This document shows positions 44,479 to 54,547 of a stretch of 64,000 nt of DNA, one piece after another (the stretch's first letter is position 1; each line of letters begins with the position of its first letter). The notes under the pieces are model-generated. The model ran no database searches. It had not been told where the DNA came from and was given only the letters and a program-made list of their open reading frames with translations. Both the position numbers and the translations under genes were made by a program. The stretch is from Ailurus styani (lineage: Eukaryota > Chordata > Mammalia > Carnivora > Ailuridae). The stretch lies in contig LNAC01000232.1 of assembly GCA_002007465.1 (NCBI GenBank), positions 2,298,934 to 2,362,933 of the forward strand, read 5' to 3'.

Positions 44479-44790
44479 TATTTTTTTCTTTTTGAGGTGA
44501 AATTACATGACATAAATTAATCATTTTAAAGTGAATATTTCAATATCATTCCAGTATTTTTTTTTAAGATTTTATTTATTTGACAGAGAGAGATTACAAG
44601 TAGGCAGAGAGGCAGGCAGAGAGAGGAGGAAGCAGGCTCCCCGCAGAGCAGGGAGCCCAATGCGGGACTTGATCCCAGGACCCTGAGATCATGACCTGAG
44701 CCGAAGGCAGAGGATTTAACCCACTGAGCCACACAGGCGCCCCAGTACTTTTTAATATCAGTCATTAGTGCAAGATGTACTGTAGACACA
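44479..44790 (+). repeat. L1 3' UTR fragment split by a SINE
   Basis: gaggtgaaattacatgacat and ttttaaagtgaatatttcaa resemble an L1M 3' end; it resumes after the SINE. Confidence 0.55.
44556..44742 (-). mobile_element. can-SINE
   Basis: ttttaagattttatttattt to ccacacaggcgcccc. cagtatttt/cagtacttt flanks. First can-SINE right of the LDB1 interval. Confidence 0.93.
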
Positions 44791-45199
44791 GGATGAAGTG
44801 AAGTAGGAGGTCCTGAGAAGAGGTGAGGCGAGAAAAGGGGAAGGGGAGAGGAGCCCTGCAGAGAGGCAGGCAGCAGAAGCACTAGGTCAGCTTGTTCCCA
44901 GAAAGAGGTGGGCTCCTGCTTCCAGCTCCTACAACGTGTCCCATCCAACTCCCTCTCCCGACCTTGACTTTGGCCAGCTCTATTTTCTCCCACATTTCTT
45001 TACCCCTGAAATACCCACAAATATTATTGACATCAGTCTCTTTCAAGGATGAATTTTCTTTTTCCATCAAGGTAGTAGATGATATCCATCTTATTAATGG
45101 CCACATCCCTAGCACCTAACAGAACACTTAGAATCTAGTATATGTCCTACAACTTTGTTGAATGATATAAGAATTTGGACAGAATTTCTTAAAAAAAAG

Positions 45200-45622
45200 G
45201 CGGGGGGGTGCGTCTGGGTGGCTCAGTTGTTAAGCGTCTGCCTTCGGCTAAGGTCATTCGTGATCCCAGGGTCCAGGCCTGGAATAGGGCTCCCTGCTCA
45301 GCCAAAAGCCTGCTTCTCCCTCTACTGCTCCCCCTGCTTGTGTTCCCTCTCTAGCTGTGTTTCTCTCTGTGTGTCAAATAAATAAATAAAAATCTTTTTT
45401 TTAAAGATTTTATTTATTTATTTGACACACAGAGAGAGATCAGATCACAAGTAGGCAGAGAGGCAGGCAGAGAGAGAGGAGGAAGCAGGCTCCCTGCTGA
45501 GCAGAGAGCCCGATGCGGGCCTCGATCCCAGTACCCTGAGATCATGACCTGAGCCGAAGGCAGAGGCTTTAACCCACTGAGCCACCCAGGTGCCCAATAA
45601 ATAAAAATCTTAAAAAAAAAAA
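45200..45622 (+). mobile_element. can-SINE interrupted by an antisense can-SINE
   Basis: Head ggtgcgtctgggtggctcag. The tail aataaataaaaatctt is repeated around the insert. Flanks aatttggacagaattt / aatttggacaggattt. Confidence 0.9.
45397..45595 (-). mobile_element. Nested antisense can-SINE
   Basis: tttaaagattttatttattt to ccacccaggtgccc. Confidence 0.93.
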
Positions 45623-45773
45623 AATTTGGACAGGATTTATCTTCCCCTGCCCCAACACATGATGCCTTTCCCTCTTGTCCATTTACCATCATTGTCACCA
45701 TCACCGTAGACAACCACCACTTCCTTCTCTCCCAAAGCAGTTTCCTAAAGTGTGTAAGAAACTCCCAGGAAAG

Positions 45774-45872
45774 GGTGCCTGACTGGCTCAGTCAGTAGAG
45801 CATAAAATTTTTGATCTCGGGGTTGTAAGGTTGAGCCCCACATTGGGTGTAGAGATTACTTAAAATCATAAG
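45774..45872 (+). mobile_element. Short tRNA-like SINE
   Basis: agggtgcctgactggctcag, then ttgtaaggttgagccccaca and gtgtagagattacttaaaat. Followed by an (AAAAGG)-like purine run to about 45920. Confidence 0.8.
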
Positions 45873-45920
45873 GGAAAAAAAAGGAAAAAAAAGGAAAGAA
45901 AAAAAAAGAAAAAAAAATCA

Positions 45921-46982
45921 TAAGGAAAAATACCCACCCATAACCTCCCAGGAAACCTGTTAAATATGCAGAAGGCCTCACCTTCAGATGGAAGAAATCT
46001 CCTCTCCTGAGAAGGAAGAGGATCTAGGTAGTCTGCATTTTAAAGAAGGTTCTCTGATGATACTTACGCATATCCATACTTGGGAATAGTTCTTTTTTTT
46101 CTAGAAGGGCCCCTGCCCTTCAGAGCATTTTCACCAAGTGGGTGAAACCTATTCATTCATTTCCCCTTCAGTAACCACCTGCTTAGTACAGTGGAGGAAC
46201 TAAGGAGCCTCAGTGAGTGCCTCTGCCCCAATGGTTCAACCCTTCCTTTGCCTCAATTTTTCCCTCAGTAGAAGGGGGATAGTAATCTTTGCTTTTCTAA
46301 TTCTTCCGGGGATATTGCAAGGATCCAATGACATATGGCAGCAAGGGGAAGACTAACCCATTCCTCAAAAGTGGGTTTTGGGGACTAAAAATTAAGCACC
46401 AAAAGAGATAGTGCCTGAAGGGCTGCAGGTCCCAGCAGAGTAACTGCGGTCCAGGTATATTAATTAGCTAACACTGTGGAACAAGTTAGCCTCAAACTTA
46501 GCATTTTAAGACAACAAATTTTTGTTATTTCACTCAGTTTCTTCGGGTCAGGAATCCAGGAAGGGCTTAGCTGGTGTTTTAGCTCAGGGGCTCTCTCACA
46601 AGATTATAGTCAAGCTATTGTCAGGGTCTACAAGGTTTGACTGGAGCTAGAGAATCTGCTTCAAGTTCACTGTCATGGTTGTTTGCAGGCCGCCCTTCTT
46701 CCTTCTTCAGTGCTGTTGGACAGAAGCTTCAGTTTTTTGCTATGTGGGCTGTCTCTAAGGCTGCTCTCACATGGTACATTACTTTCAGAGAAAGAGAAAC
46801 AAGAGTACCTGGACTGAAAGCCTTAGTCTTTTGGTAACGTAATCTCAGAAGTGATATATCATCATTTCTACTTTATGTTATTGGTCATGCAGACCAACCC
46901 TGTCTACAATATAGGGGTTTGGGGGGGTGCTAAGAAGAGTGTGAATAACAAGAAGCAGAGATTATAGGGGCCATCTGAAGGT
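45921..46982. other. Intergenic sequence, no gene seen
   Basis: No young repeat or exon recognised. cattttaagacaacaaattt may be an old repeat fragment. Confidence 0.45.
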
Positions 46983-46983
46983 T

Positions 46984-47051
<68 letters not shown>

Positions 47052-47053
47052 TC
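46983..47053. repeat. (CTTT)n microsatellite
   Basis: About 18 uninterrupted CTTT units abutting the T-rich tail of an antisense SINE. Confidence 0.97.
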
Positions 47054-47230
47054 AAGATTTTCTTTATTTATTTGACAGAGACAAGTAGGCGGAGAAGCAG
47101 GCAGAGAGAGAGGAGGAAGCAGGCTCCCCGCAGAGCAGGGAGTCCAATGCGGGCCTCGATCCCAGGACCCTGAGATCATGACCTGAGCCGAAGGCAGAGG
47201 CTTTAACCCACTGAGCCACCCAGGCGCTCC
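47054..47230 (-). mobile_element. can-SINE
   Basis: caagattttctttatttatt to ccacccaggcgctcc. Confidence 0.92.
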
Positions 47231-47290
47231 TTGAGTCTTTATTTACTTGCAGATTGTCTCCCCAGTAAAATTTGAGCTCCACTAGGGAGG

Positions 47291-48098
47291 GTTTTTGTTT
47301 TCGTTTTTCCTGTCTATTTTGTCATTGCTGTATTTCCAGTAGTTAAAACAGTGCCTGGTTTATAGTAGGCACTCAGTAAATAAAACAGACGGTTTTTGTT
47401 TTCGTTTTTCCTGTCTATTTTGTCATTGCTGTATTTCCAGTAGTTAAAACAGTGCCTGGTTTATAGTAGGCACTCAGTAAATAAAACAGACGGTTTTTGT
47501 TTTCGTTTTTCCTGTCTATTTTGTCATTGCTGTATTTCCAGTAGTTAAAACAGTGCCTGGTTTATAGTAGGCACTCAGTAAATAAAACAGACGGTTTTTG
47601 TTTTCGTTTTTCCTGTCTATTTTGTCATTGCTGTATTTCCAGTAGTTAAAACAGTGCCTGGTTTATAGTAGGCACTCAGTAAATAAAACAGACGGTTTTT
47701 GTTTTCGTTTTTCCTGTCTATTTTGTCATTGCTGTATTTCCAGTAGTTAAAACAGTGCCTGGTTTATAGTAGGCACTCAGTAAATAAAACAGACGGTTTT
47801 TGTTTTCGTTTTTCCTGTCTATTTTGTCATTGCTGTATTTCCAGTAGTTAAAACAGTGCCTGGTTTATAGTAGGCACTCAGTAAATAAAACAGACGGTTT
47901 TTGTTTTCGTTTTTCCTGTCTATTTTGTCATTGCTGTATTTCCAGTAGTTAAAACAGTGCCTGGTTTATAGTAGGCACTCAGTAAATAAAACAGACGGTT
48001 TTTGTTTTCGTTTTTCCTGTCTATTTTGTCATTGCTGTATTTCCAGTAGTTAAAACAGTGCCTGGTTTATAGTAGGCACTCAGTAAATAAAACAGAGG
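47291..48098. repeat. 101-bp x 8 tandem array
   Basis: Units start at 47291, 47392, 47493, 47594, 47695, 47796, 47897 and 47998. They appear identical except for the last few bases of unit 8 (gagg instead of gacg). Each unit begins gtttttgttttcgtttttcc and ends aaataaaacagacg, and contains gtgcctggtttatagtaggc, which resembles the terminal part of L2/MIR. No insertions or open-frame conservation are seen. Confidence 0.98.
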
Positions 48099-48296
48099 GC
48101 TGACTTCCTAATTCACACTGGACAATATGTCGTGTGAACTGGGCATTTTGTCTCACTTGATCAACACACATTCTCAACAGAAAATGATATGGGAAATCAG
48201 TTACTATATCTGGTAAGTCTTTGGGGAGCATGGAGTCAAGCAAGGACACATGATTGGAGGTTCCCAAAGTTTGGTGGTTTATGAGGTTTTACTTTT

Positions 48297-48513
48297 TTCT
48301 TTTTTTTTTAAGGATTTATTTATTTCTTTTAGAGAGAGAGATAGCAGGAGAGAGGAGCAGAGGGAGAGGGAGAGAGAGAATCTTAAGTAGACTGCCCTCT
48401 GAGCATGGAGCCTCACTTGACTTGACATGGGGCTTCATCTCAGGACCTTGGGATCCTGACCTGAGCCGAAATCAAGAGTCAGACACTCAACTGACTGAGC
48501 CACCCAGGTGCGC
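48297..48513 (-). mobile_element. can-SINE, older subtype
   Basis: T-run, ggatttatttatttctttta to ccacccaggtgcgc. Confidence 0.9.
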
Positions 48514-48555
48514 ATTTCCTTTTATTTTTTTATTTTTTTATTTTTTATTTTTTAT

Positions 48556-48758
48556 TTTTTTAAAGATTTTTTATTTATTCATTTGACACAGAGAGAGAGA
48601 TTACAAGTAGGCAGAGAGGCAGGCAGAGAGAGGCAGGCAGAGAGAGAGGAGAGAGGAGGAAGCAGGCTTCCTGCTGAGCAGAGAGCCCGACCAGGACCCT
48701 GGGATCATGACCTGAGCCGAAGGCAGCGGCTTTAACCCACTGAGCCACCCAGGCGCCC
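48556..48758 (-). mobile_element. can-SINE
   Basis: tttaaagattttttatttat to ccacccaggcgccc. The part between gagcccga and ccaggaccc lacks about 20 bp of consensus. Confidence 0.92.
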
Positions 48759-48777
48759 TATTTTTTTAAATAAAAAT

Positions 48778-48883
48778 TTTTTTTCTTTAAGTAATGTCTA
48801 CCCTCAATGTGGGGCTCAAATGCACAATGCTGAGATGAGGAATTGCATGCTCTACCAACTGAGCCAGGCAGGCAGGCACCCCT
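48778..48883 (-). mobile_element. Short tRNA-like SINE
   Basis: tctttaagtaatgtctaccc to gcatgctctaccaactgagc; complement of the short tRNA-head form, with a GGCA duplication near its end. Confidence 0.75.
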
Positions 48884-48921
48884 GAGGTTTTCCTTTGTGG
48901 CTCTTAGAAATGCACCTGCCA

Positions 48922-49320
48922 GGGGCACCTAGGTGGCTCAGTTGGTTAAGCACCTGCCTTCAGCTCAGGTCTGGGATCAAGTCTTGCACTGGGGCTCCCA
49001 GCTCAGTGGGGAGCCTGCTTCTCCCTCTCCAGCTCCCCCTGCTTGTGCTCGAGCTCTCTCTCTCTCTCTGACTCTCCCTCTCTGTCAAATAAATAAATAA
49101 AATCTTTTTTTAAAAGATATTATTTATTTATTTGACAGAGAGAGAAATCACAAGTGGGCAGAGAGGCAGGCAGAGAGAGAGAGAGGAGGAAGCAGGCTCC
49201 CTGCTGAGCAGAGAGCCCCATGCGGGCCTTGATCCCAGGACCCTGAGATCATGACCTGAGCCGAAAGCAGAGGCTTTAATCCACTGAGCCACCCAGGCGC
49301 CCAAATAAATAAAATCTTAA
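48922..49320 (+). mobile_element. can-SINE interrupted by an antisense can-SINE
   Basis: Head ggggcacctaggtggctcag. The tail aaataaataaaatctt is repeated around the insert. The left flank agaaatgcacctgcca (48906-48921) recurs at 49482 and 49621. Confidence 0.92.
49106..49302 (-). mobile_element. Nested antisense can-SINE
   Basis: aaagatattatttatttatt to ccacccaggcgccc. Confidence 0.93.
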
Positions 49321-49481
49321 AAAAGAAAGAAAGAGAGGGAGGGAGGGAGGGAGGGAAAGAAAGAAGAAAAGAAAGAAGAAAAGAAAGAAAGAAAGAGAAA
49401 AGAAAAGAAGGAAGGAAGGAAAGAGAAAGAAAGAGAGAAAGAGGAAAGAATGAAAAAAAGAAAGAAAGAAAAGAAAAGAAA
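49321..49481. repeat. GA/GGAA/GAAA-rich purine tract
   Basis: Mixed (GAAA), (GGGA), (GGAA) repeats grown from a SINE A-tail. Confidence 0.93.
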
Positions 49482-49497
49482 AGAAATGTACCTACCA

Positions 49498-49620
49498 GGC
49501 ACCTGACAGGCTCAGTTGGTGGACCATGTGACTCTTGATCTCAGGGTTGTGATTTCAAGCCCCATATTCTGTGTAGAGATTACTTAAAAATAAAATCTTT
49601 TAAAAAAAATAAAGAAAGGA
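49498..49620 (+). mobile_element. Short tRNA-like SINE
   Basis: cacctgacaggctcagttgg, ttgtgatttcaagccccata, gtgtagagattacttaaaaa. Flanked by the same 16-mer as the neighbouring SINE (49482-49497 with two mismatches, 49621-49636 exact). Confidence 0.82.
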
Positions 49621-49706
49621 AGAAATGCACCTGCCAAGGAGACAAGGAACCACGACACACCTGTCTGGGTGGCACTGGAGATCCAAAGATATATTCTTAT
49701 CTTTTT

Positions 49707-49899
49707 CTTTTTAATATTTTATTTATTTATTTGACAGAGAGAGAGTGAGAGAGCACAAGCAGGGGGAGCACAGTGGGAGAGGGAAAAGCAGGCTCCCTGC
49801 TGATCAGGAAACCAGATGCAGGGCTTGATCCCAGGACCCTGAGATGTGACCTGAGCCGAAGGTAGATGATTAACCAACTGAGCCACCCGGGTGCCCCCC
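49707..49899 (-). mobile_element. can-SINE, first of three stacked
   Basis: tttaatattttatttattta to ccacccgggtgcccc. Left flank aaagatatattcttatcttt, right flank aaagatatattcctcttttt. Confidence 0.92.
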
Positions 49900-49911
49900 A
49901 AAGATATATTC

Positions 49912-50116
49912 CTCTTTTTTCTTTTTAAGATTTTATTTATTTATTTGACAAAAAGAGAGAGCCAGTGAGAGAGGGAACACAAGCAGGGGGAGCAGTAGAG
50001 GGAGAAGCAGGCTTCCCGCTGAGCAGGGAACCAAACATGGGGCTTGATCCCAGGACCCTGGGATCATGACCTGAGCCAAGGGCAGACGCTTAATGACTGA
50101 GCCACCCAGGCGCCAC
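49912..50116 (-). mobile_element. can-SINE, second of three stacked
   Basis: tttttaagattttatttatt to ccacccaggcgccac. Confidence 0.92.
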
Positions 50117-50120
50117 CCCT

Positions 50121-50324
50121 CCCTTTTTTTTCCTAAAGATTCTATTTATTTATTTGACAGGGAGAGAGAGCACAAGCAGGGGGAGCAGCAGGCAGAGGGA
50201 GAGGGAGAAGCAGATTCCCTGCTGAGCCTGGAGCCTGGTGGGACTGATCCCAGGATCCTGGGATCAGGACCTGAGATGAAAGCAAGAGTTGGACACCTAA
50301 CCCACTGAGTCACCCAGGAGCCCC
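50121..50324 (-). mobile_element. can-SINE, third of three stacked
   Basis: cctaaagattctatttattt to tcacccaggagcccc. Right flank aatatattcttatcttttt restores the original target. Confidence 0.92.
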
Positions 50325-50589
50325 AATATATTCTTATCTTTTTAAGTAGATTCCATGCAGATAACATACTTATGAGAATAGATTGTTTCATCAGATGATG
50401 ATAAAACAAAAATGGCACAGTTTTCTGCTTCAACATTAATCGTCTTCCCAAAGCCCTATCACCAGAGTAATGATCATAATTAGAGCCTAAATCACCAGTA
50501 TTTACAGGGCATTTCTTAGACTTTGTTTCTTCCTGGCTGCTTTTTCTGTTCATGGGTCCTGTCCCGGTGCTATAATAAAATCACTTTTT

Positions 50590-50775
50590 GGGGCGCCTGG
50601 GTGGCTTAGTGGGTTAAAGCCTCAGGTCATGATCTCAGGGTCCTGGGATGGAGCCCCACGTCGAGCTCCCTGCTTGGCAGGGAGCCTCCTTCCTCTTCTC
50701 TCTGCCTGCCTCTCTGCCTACTTGTGATCTCTCTCTCTCTCTGTCAAATAAACAAATAAAATCTTTTTAAAAAAT
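50590..50775 (+). mobile_element. can-SINE with internal deletion
   Basis: Head gggcgcctgggtggcttagt, but the ctctgccttcggct segment is missing. aaaatcactttttgg on both sides. Confidence 0.92.
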
Positions 50776-51044
50776 TAGTAAAATCACTTTTTGGAGAAGA
50801 AAAAAAAAAAAAAAAGAATATGTTCCTTCCATAGAGGAACGATTGTGTCATCCTGTATTGGTTCTTAATGATTTCTCATAGGCAAGTATTTCCAAATTCC
50901 TGGAAATAAAATTGAGTGTTTTTCTCATTTGACAGTTTCATGAAAAAAATGGTGAACAGATTCAGTTTCTGAATTTGTGGCATTTAAAGCTTATTTGGGA
51001 AGACAAAACTAATACACTTGAAATATTAAGAAAATAAAAGGAGG

Positions 51045-51400
51045 TTGTATTAATCTACCTGGGCTGCCATAACAGAATACCACAGACGAAGTGTCCTAAA
51101 CAACAGAAATTTATTTTCTCATAGGTTTAGAGGCTGGAAGTTCAAGATCAAGGTACTTGCAGGGCTGGTTTCTGGTGAGACCTCTTTCCCTGGCTTGCAG
51201 GTCTCTCTTCCTCTTCTGACACCAGTCCTATTGGATTAGGCTCCCATATTTATGATGTCATTGAATTTAATTACCTCCATAAAAGCTCTATCTCCAAATA
51301 CACTCATATTGGGGCTGAAGCCCTTCAACATGTAAATTTTGCCTGGATGAGGAGGAGGGTTACGATTCAGTCCATAATAGAGGTCCTTTCCTTTCATGAA
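51045..51400 (-). repeat. Ancient LTR/MaLR-like repeat
   Basis: ttgtattaatctacctgggc, ccataacagaataccacaga, agaaatttattttctcatag, gacaccagtcctattggatt, gattcagtccataatag. It appears to be the reverse-orientation relative of 6893-7565. Subfamily not assigned. Confidence 0.55.
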
Positions 51401-51510
51401 TTTGTGTGTGTGTGTGAGAATGTATATTGATAATAACCTTCCTAAAGGGTAGTTTGGCATTATCCTCCGAAATTTCAAATATATACCTCCTTTAACTCAG
51501 CAATCTCATT

Positions 51511-51704
51511 TTTTCAAAAGATTTTATTTATTTATTTGACAAACAGAGAGAGATCACAAGTAGGCAGAGAGGCAGGCAGAGAGAGGAGGAAGGAGGTTCC
51601 CTGCTGATCAGGGAGCCTGATGCGGGCCTCCATCCCAGGACCTTGAGATCATATGACCTGAGTCAAAGGCAGAGGTTTTAACCCACTGAGCCACCCAGGC
51701 GCCC
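51511..51704 (-). mobile_element. can-SINE
   Basis: aaaagattttatttatttat to ccacccaggcgcccc. ctcagcaatct flanks. Confidence 0.93.
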
Positions 51705-51844
51705 CTCAGCAATCTTATTAGAAGGAAACTATTCCACAGACAGATTGTACAAAAGGGCGAAGATACACGTACATGAGTACAAGAATGTTTACTGTAACTT
51801 AATCTGTAATAGTGAAAAATTTGAAATAACTTAAATTTATTTTA

Positions 51845-52034
51845 TTTTTTAAAAAGATTTTATTTATTTATTTGACAGAAAGAGACACAGTGAGAGAGGG
51901 AACACAAGCAGGGGGAGTGGGAGAAGCAGGCTCCCTGCTGAGCAGGGAGCCCTATGTGGGGCTCAATCCCAGGACCCTGGAGTCTGACCTGAGCTGAAGG
52001 CAGACGCTTAACCACTGAGCCACCCAGGCACTCC
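51845..52034 (-). mobile_element. can-SINE
   Basis: aaaaagattttatttattta to ccacccaggcactcc. Confidence 0.92.
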
Positions 52035-52198
52035 TTAAATATAATTTAAATAATAGTATAGTCATATAATGGAACTGGTACTCACTAAGGTATCAGTAAA
52101 TAAGATCTCAGTAAAGACTAGTGTATCATTAGTATATTGAAAAAAACAAGTTGTACAATCATATATATGGAATGATCACTTATTTTTCTTGGTAAAGA

Positions 52199-52380
52199 CT
52201 TTTTTTTTAAGATTTTAATTTATTTATTCGTCAGAGAGAGAGAGCACAAGCAGGGGAAGCAGCAGGCAGAGGGAGAAGCAGGCTCAGGGCTGAGCAAGGA
52301 GCCCAATTCGGGACTCAATCCCACGACCTGGGATCATGACCCCAGGGCAGACACTTAAGCGACTGAGCCACCCAGCCATC
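52199..52380 (-). mobile_element. can-SINE, diverged
   Basis: tttttaagattttaatttat to gagccacccagccatc. Confidence 0.88.
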
Positions 52381-52383
52381 TTG

Positions 52384-52440
52384 ATTTTAAATTTTTTTAT
52401 TTTTAAGTAATCTTTACACCCAATGTAGAGCTCAAACTTT
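52384..52440 (-). mobile_element. Short tRNA-like SINE, partial
   Basis: tttaagtaatctttacaccc and atgtagagctcaaac: complement of the 3' half of the tRNA-head form. Confidence 0.65.
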
Positions 52441-52479
52441 CCCTATATATTTTTACATGCATACAAAAAATGTGGATGA

Positions 52480-52681
52480 GGGCGCCTGGGTGGCTCAATG
52501 GGTTAAAGCCGCTGCGTTCGGCTCAGGTCATGATCTCAGCGTCCTGGGATGGAGGCCCACATCGGGCTCTCTGCTCAGCAGGGAGCCTGCTTCCTCCTCT
52601 CTCAGTCTCTCTGCCTGCCTCTCTGCCTACTTGTAATCTCTCTCTCTGTGTCAAATAAATAAATAAAATCTTTTAAAAAAA
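52480..52681 (+). mobile_element. can-SINE, young type
   Basis: Head gggcgcctgggtggctcaat to tail aaataaataaataaaatc. atgtggatga / aagtggatga flanks. Confidence 0.94.
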
Positions 52682-52796
52682 AAGTGGATGAATATACACC
52701 AAAGGTGACAAGGATTAAACCTGGGGAGTAGAACTGGAATTTGCAGCCCAAGAGCATTTTTTATATAGTTTTACATATAGTTTTGCGCTATTTTAT

Positions 52797-53016
52797 TTTT
52801 TTTTTACACGGATTTATTTGAGAGAGACAGAGAGCAAGAGCGTGGGCACACAGGGGAGAGGGAGGGGCACAGGGAGGGGGAGAAAGAAATTTAACCAGAC
52901 TCTGCCATGAGTGCCAGGGCAACTGGGGCTAGATCTCTGGACCCCAAGATCATGACCTGAGCTGAAACCAAAGAGTCAGATGCTTAATCAACTGCACCAC
53001 CCTCTTCAGCGTCCCT
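52797..53016 (-). mobile_element. can-SINE, old and diverged
   Basis: tttttttacacggatttatt to gcaccaccctcttcagcgtc; the head is degraded. Confidence 0.82.
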
Positions 53017-53070
53017 GAAATGAATTTTAAACTTTTGTTAATAGAAAACTTTTTTAAAAATAAGAAAACA

Positions 53071-53279
53071 GGGCGCCTGGGTGGCTCAGTGGGTTAAAGC
53101 CTCTGCCTTCGGCTCAGGTCATGATCTCAGCGTCCTGGGATCGAGGCCCGCATCGGGCTCTCTGCTCAGCAGGGAGCCTGCTTCCTCCTCTCCTTGTCTC
53201 TCTGCCTGCCTCTGTGCCTACTTGTAATCTCTCTCTCTGTGTCAAATAAATAAATAAAATCTTTAAAAAAAATAAAAAT
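53071..53279 (+). mobile_element. can-SINE, young type
   Basis: Head gggcgcctgggtggctcagt. aaaaataagaaaaca on both sides (53056-53070, 53280-53294). Confidence 0.95.
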
Positions 53280-53294
53280 AAAAATAAGAAAACA

Positions 53295-54120
53295 ATAAGA
53301 AGGAGCTTCTAAAAGGCAAATGAATGACTAGCAGTGATAGCGATGGACTGTGGAAATACAGAGCGGGATCATGGTTGGTTGAGATGATTAGAAAAGCTTT
53401 CCTGGATAAAAGAGGACATGAAAGATGTTTCCAAGTTCAAATATTCCAAACAGAAAAACAAAGGCAGGAGAACACCAGTTGTCTTTGTAGGACAGCAAGA
53501 TGACGTGCAGCAGCAGAAAATACCTTTGGTAATGAGGTGCCCGTGTGGGTTTCTGAGTAGCCCAGAGAGACGCCAAGAACGTATTTTAAGATTAAGCTCT
53601 ACAAACTTCCATTTATAAGATAACTTAGTAGTAGATAGGTAATGTGCAACATTACAAAGTTAATACTGCTGTATGATATATAGGAAACTTGTTAAAGAGT
53701 AAATCTCATCACAAGGAAAAAAAATTTTTTATTTTACCTATGTGAGAAGATGGGTTAGCTGAACCTATCTATGGTGCTAATCATTTCACAGCACTTGTAA
53801 ATCAAACAATCATGCTACATGCCTTAAACTTATACAATGGTGTATATTAAATACTTCCTAATGAAACTAGAAATAAAGGAAGATTAAACTAGAACAACAA
53901 CAAAAGATTAAACTAGCGGTAGTGGCGCAGTATGAGATTAGGTGAAGGTTAGCTCCTAGAGTGCGGGTGTCCACTAGGGGGTGCTGATTCAAAGCATAGG
54001 CCCACTTGGACTACGTGGTAAAAAGAAAGTACGGCATTACAGAATGTCAGATAAAGAGGGCGTTCGGACAGTTGGGCAAATTAGGAAAATAAAGAGATGC
54101 GTAAATGTTAACCCTCCCCT
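53295..54120. other. Intergenic sequence upstream of PPRC1
   Basis: AT-rich, no can-SINE, no recognisable exon. Confidence 0.5.
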
Positions 54121-54169
54121 TATTACCTCGCGCTCCCCAACCCAGAGAACACAAAACTGAGGATGACGG

Positions 54170-54394
54170 TATGATTGGAGCACGTGCCACTGAGGCTCCG
54201 CTTAAAGCAACTACTATTCCCAGGCTCCCTTACGAAGCCAGGGCCCTCTTCCCAGGTGCGAGTGGGGCTCGCCGCAAGGCCTTTTGGGATCCGTAGTTTT
54301 GCAGTGTCTTCCGGGAATTGTAGTTCCCTTCCCACAATTTGCTGGGCGAGGCGGCGCCGGCGACCAGAGCTGCGCTGGGTGTTCAGGGGCCAAG
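54170..54394 (+). promoter_or_regulatory. PPRC1: PPRC1 core promoter with ZNF143-, ETS- and YY1-like sites
   Basis: Upstream of the ATG I see CACGTG at 54181-54186 and an inverted CCAAT at 54173. Three ACTACnnnTCCCA-type motifs follow: actactattccca 54210-54222 plus; complement of tgggatccgtagt 54285-54297; complement of cgggaattgtagt 54312-54324. An ETS/GABP core cttccgg lies at 54309-54315. caagatggcggc (54391-54402), a YY1 site, overlaps the start codon. There is no TATA box. Binding is inference from motif knowledge. Confidence 0.65.
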
Positions 54395-54547
54395 ATGGCG
54401 GCGCGCCGGGGACGGAGAGACGGAGTCGCGCCGTCTCCGAGTGGGGGCCCCGGACCCGACCCCGGCGGTGGAGTCCGCGGCAGCAGTTGGGGGAGTCGGA
54501 GCCAAACGCCGTATGGGACTGTGGGCTCCGTGAGTGGCGGGGAGCAG
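54395..54547 (+). CDS. PPRC1: PPRC1 coding exon 1
   Basis: 51 codons from ATG in the context caagATGG, MAARRGRRDGVAPSP to VSGGEQ, Gly/Pro/Arg-rich. Donor CAG|gtgaga. Confidence 0.97.

Noticed and set aside
47291..48098. Possible CRISPR-like array
   Set aside because: Units are contiguous 101-bp copies with no spacers, in a mammalian genome; it is a minisatellite.
53915..53945. agtggcgcagtatgaga-like text resembling U4 snRNA
   Set aside because: Matches only a few scattered bases, with no flanking duplication or U4 continuation.
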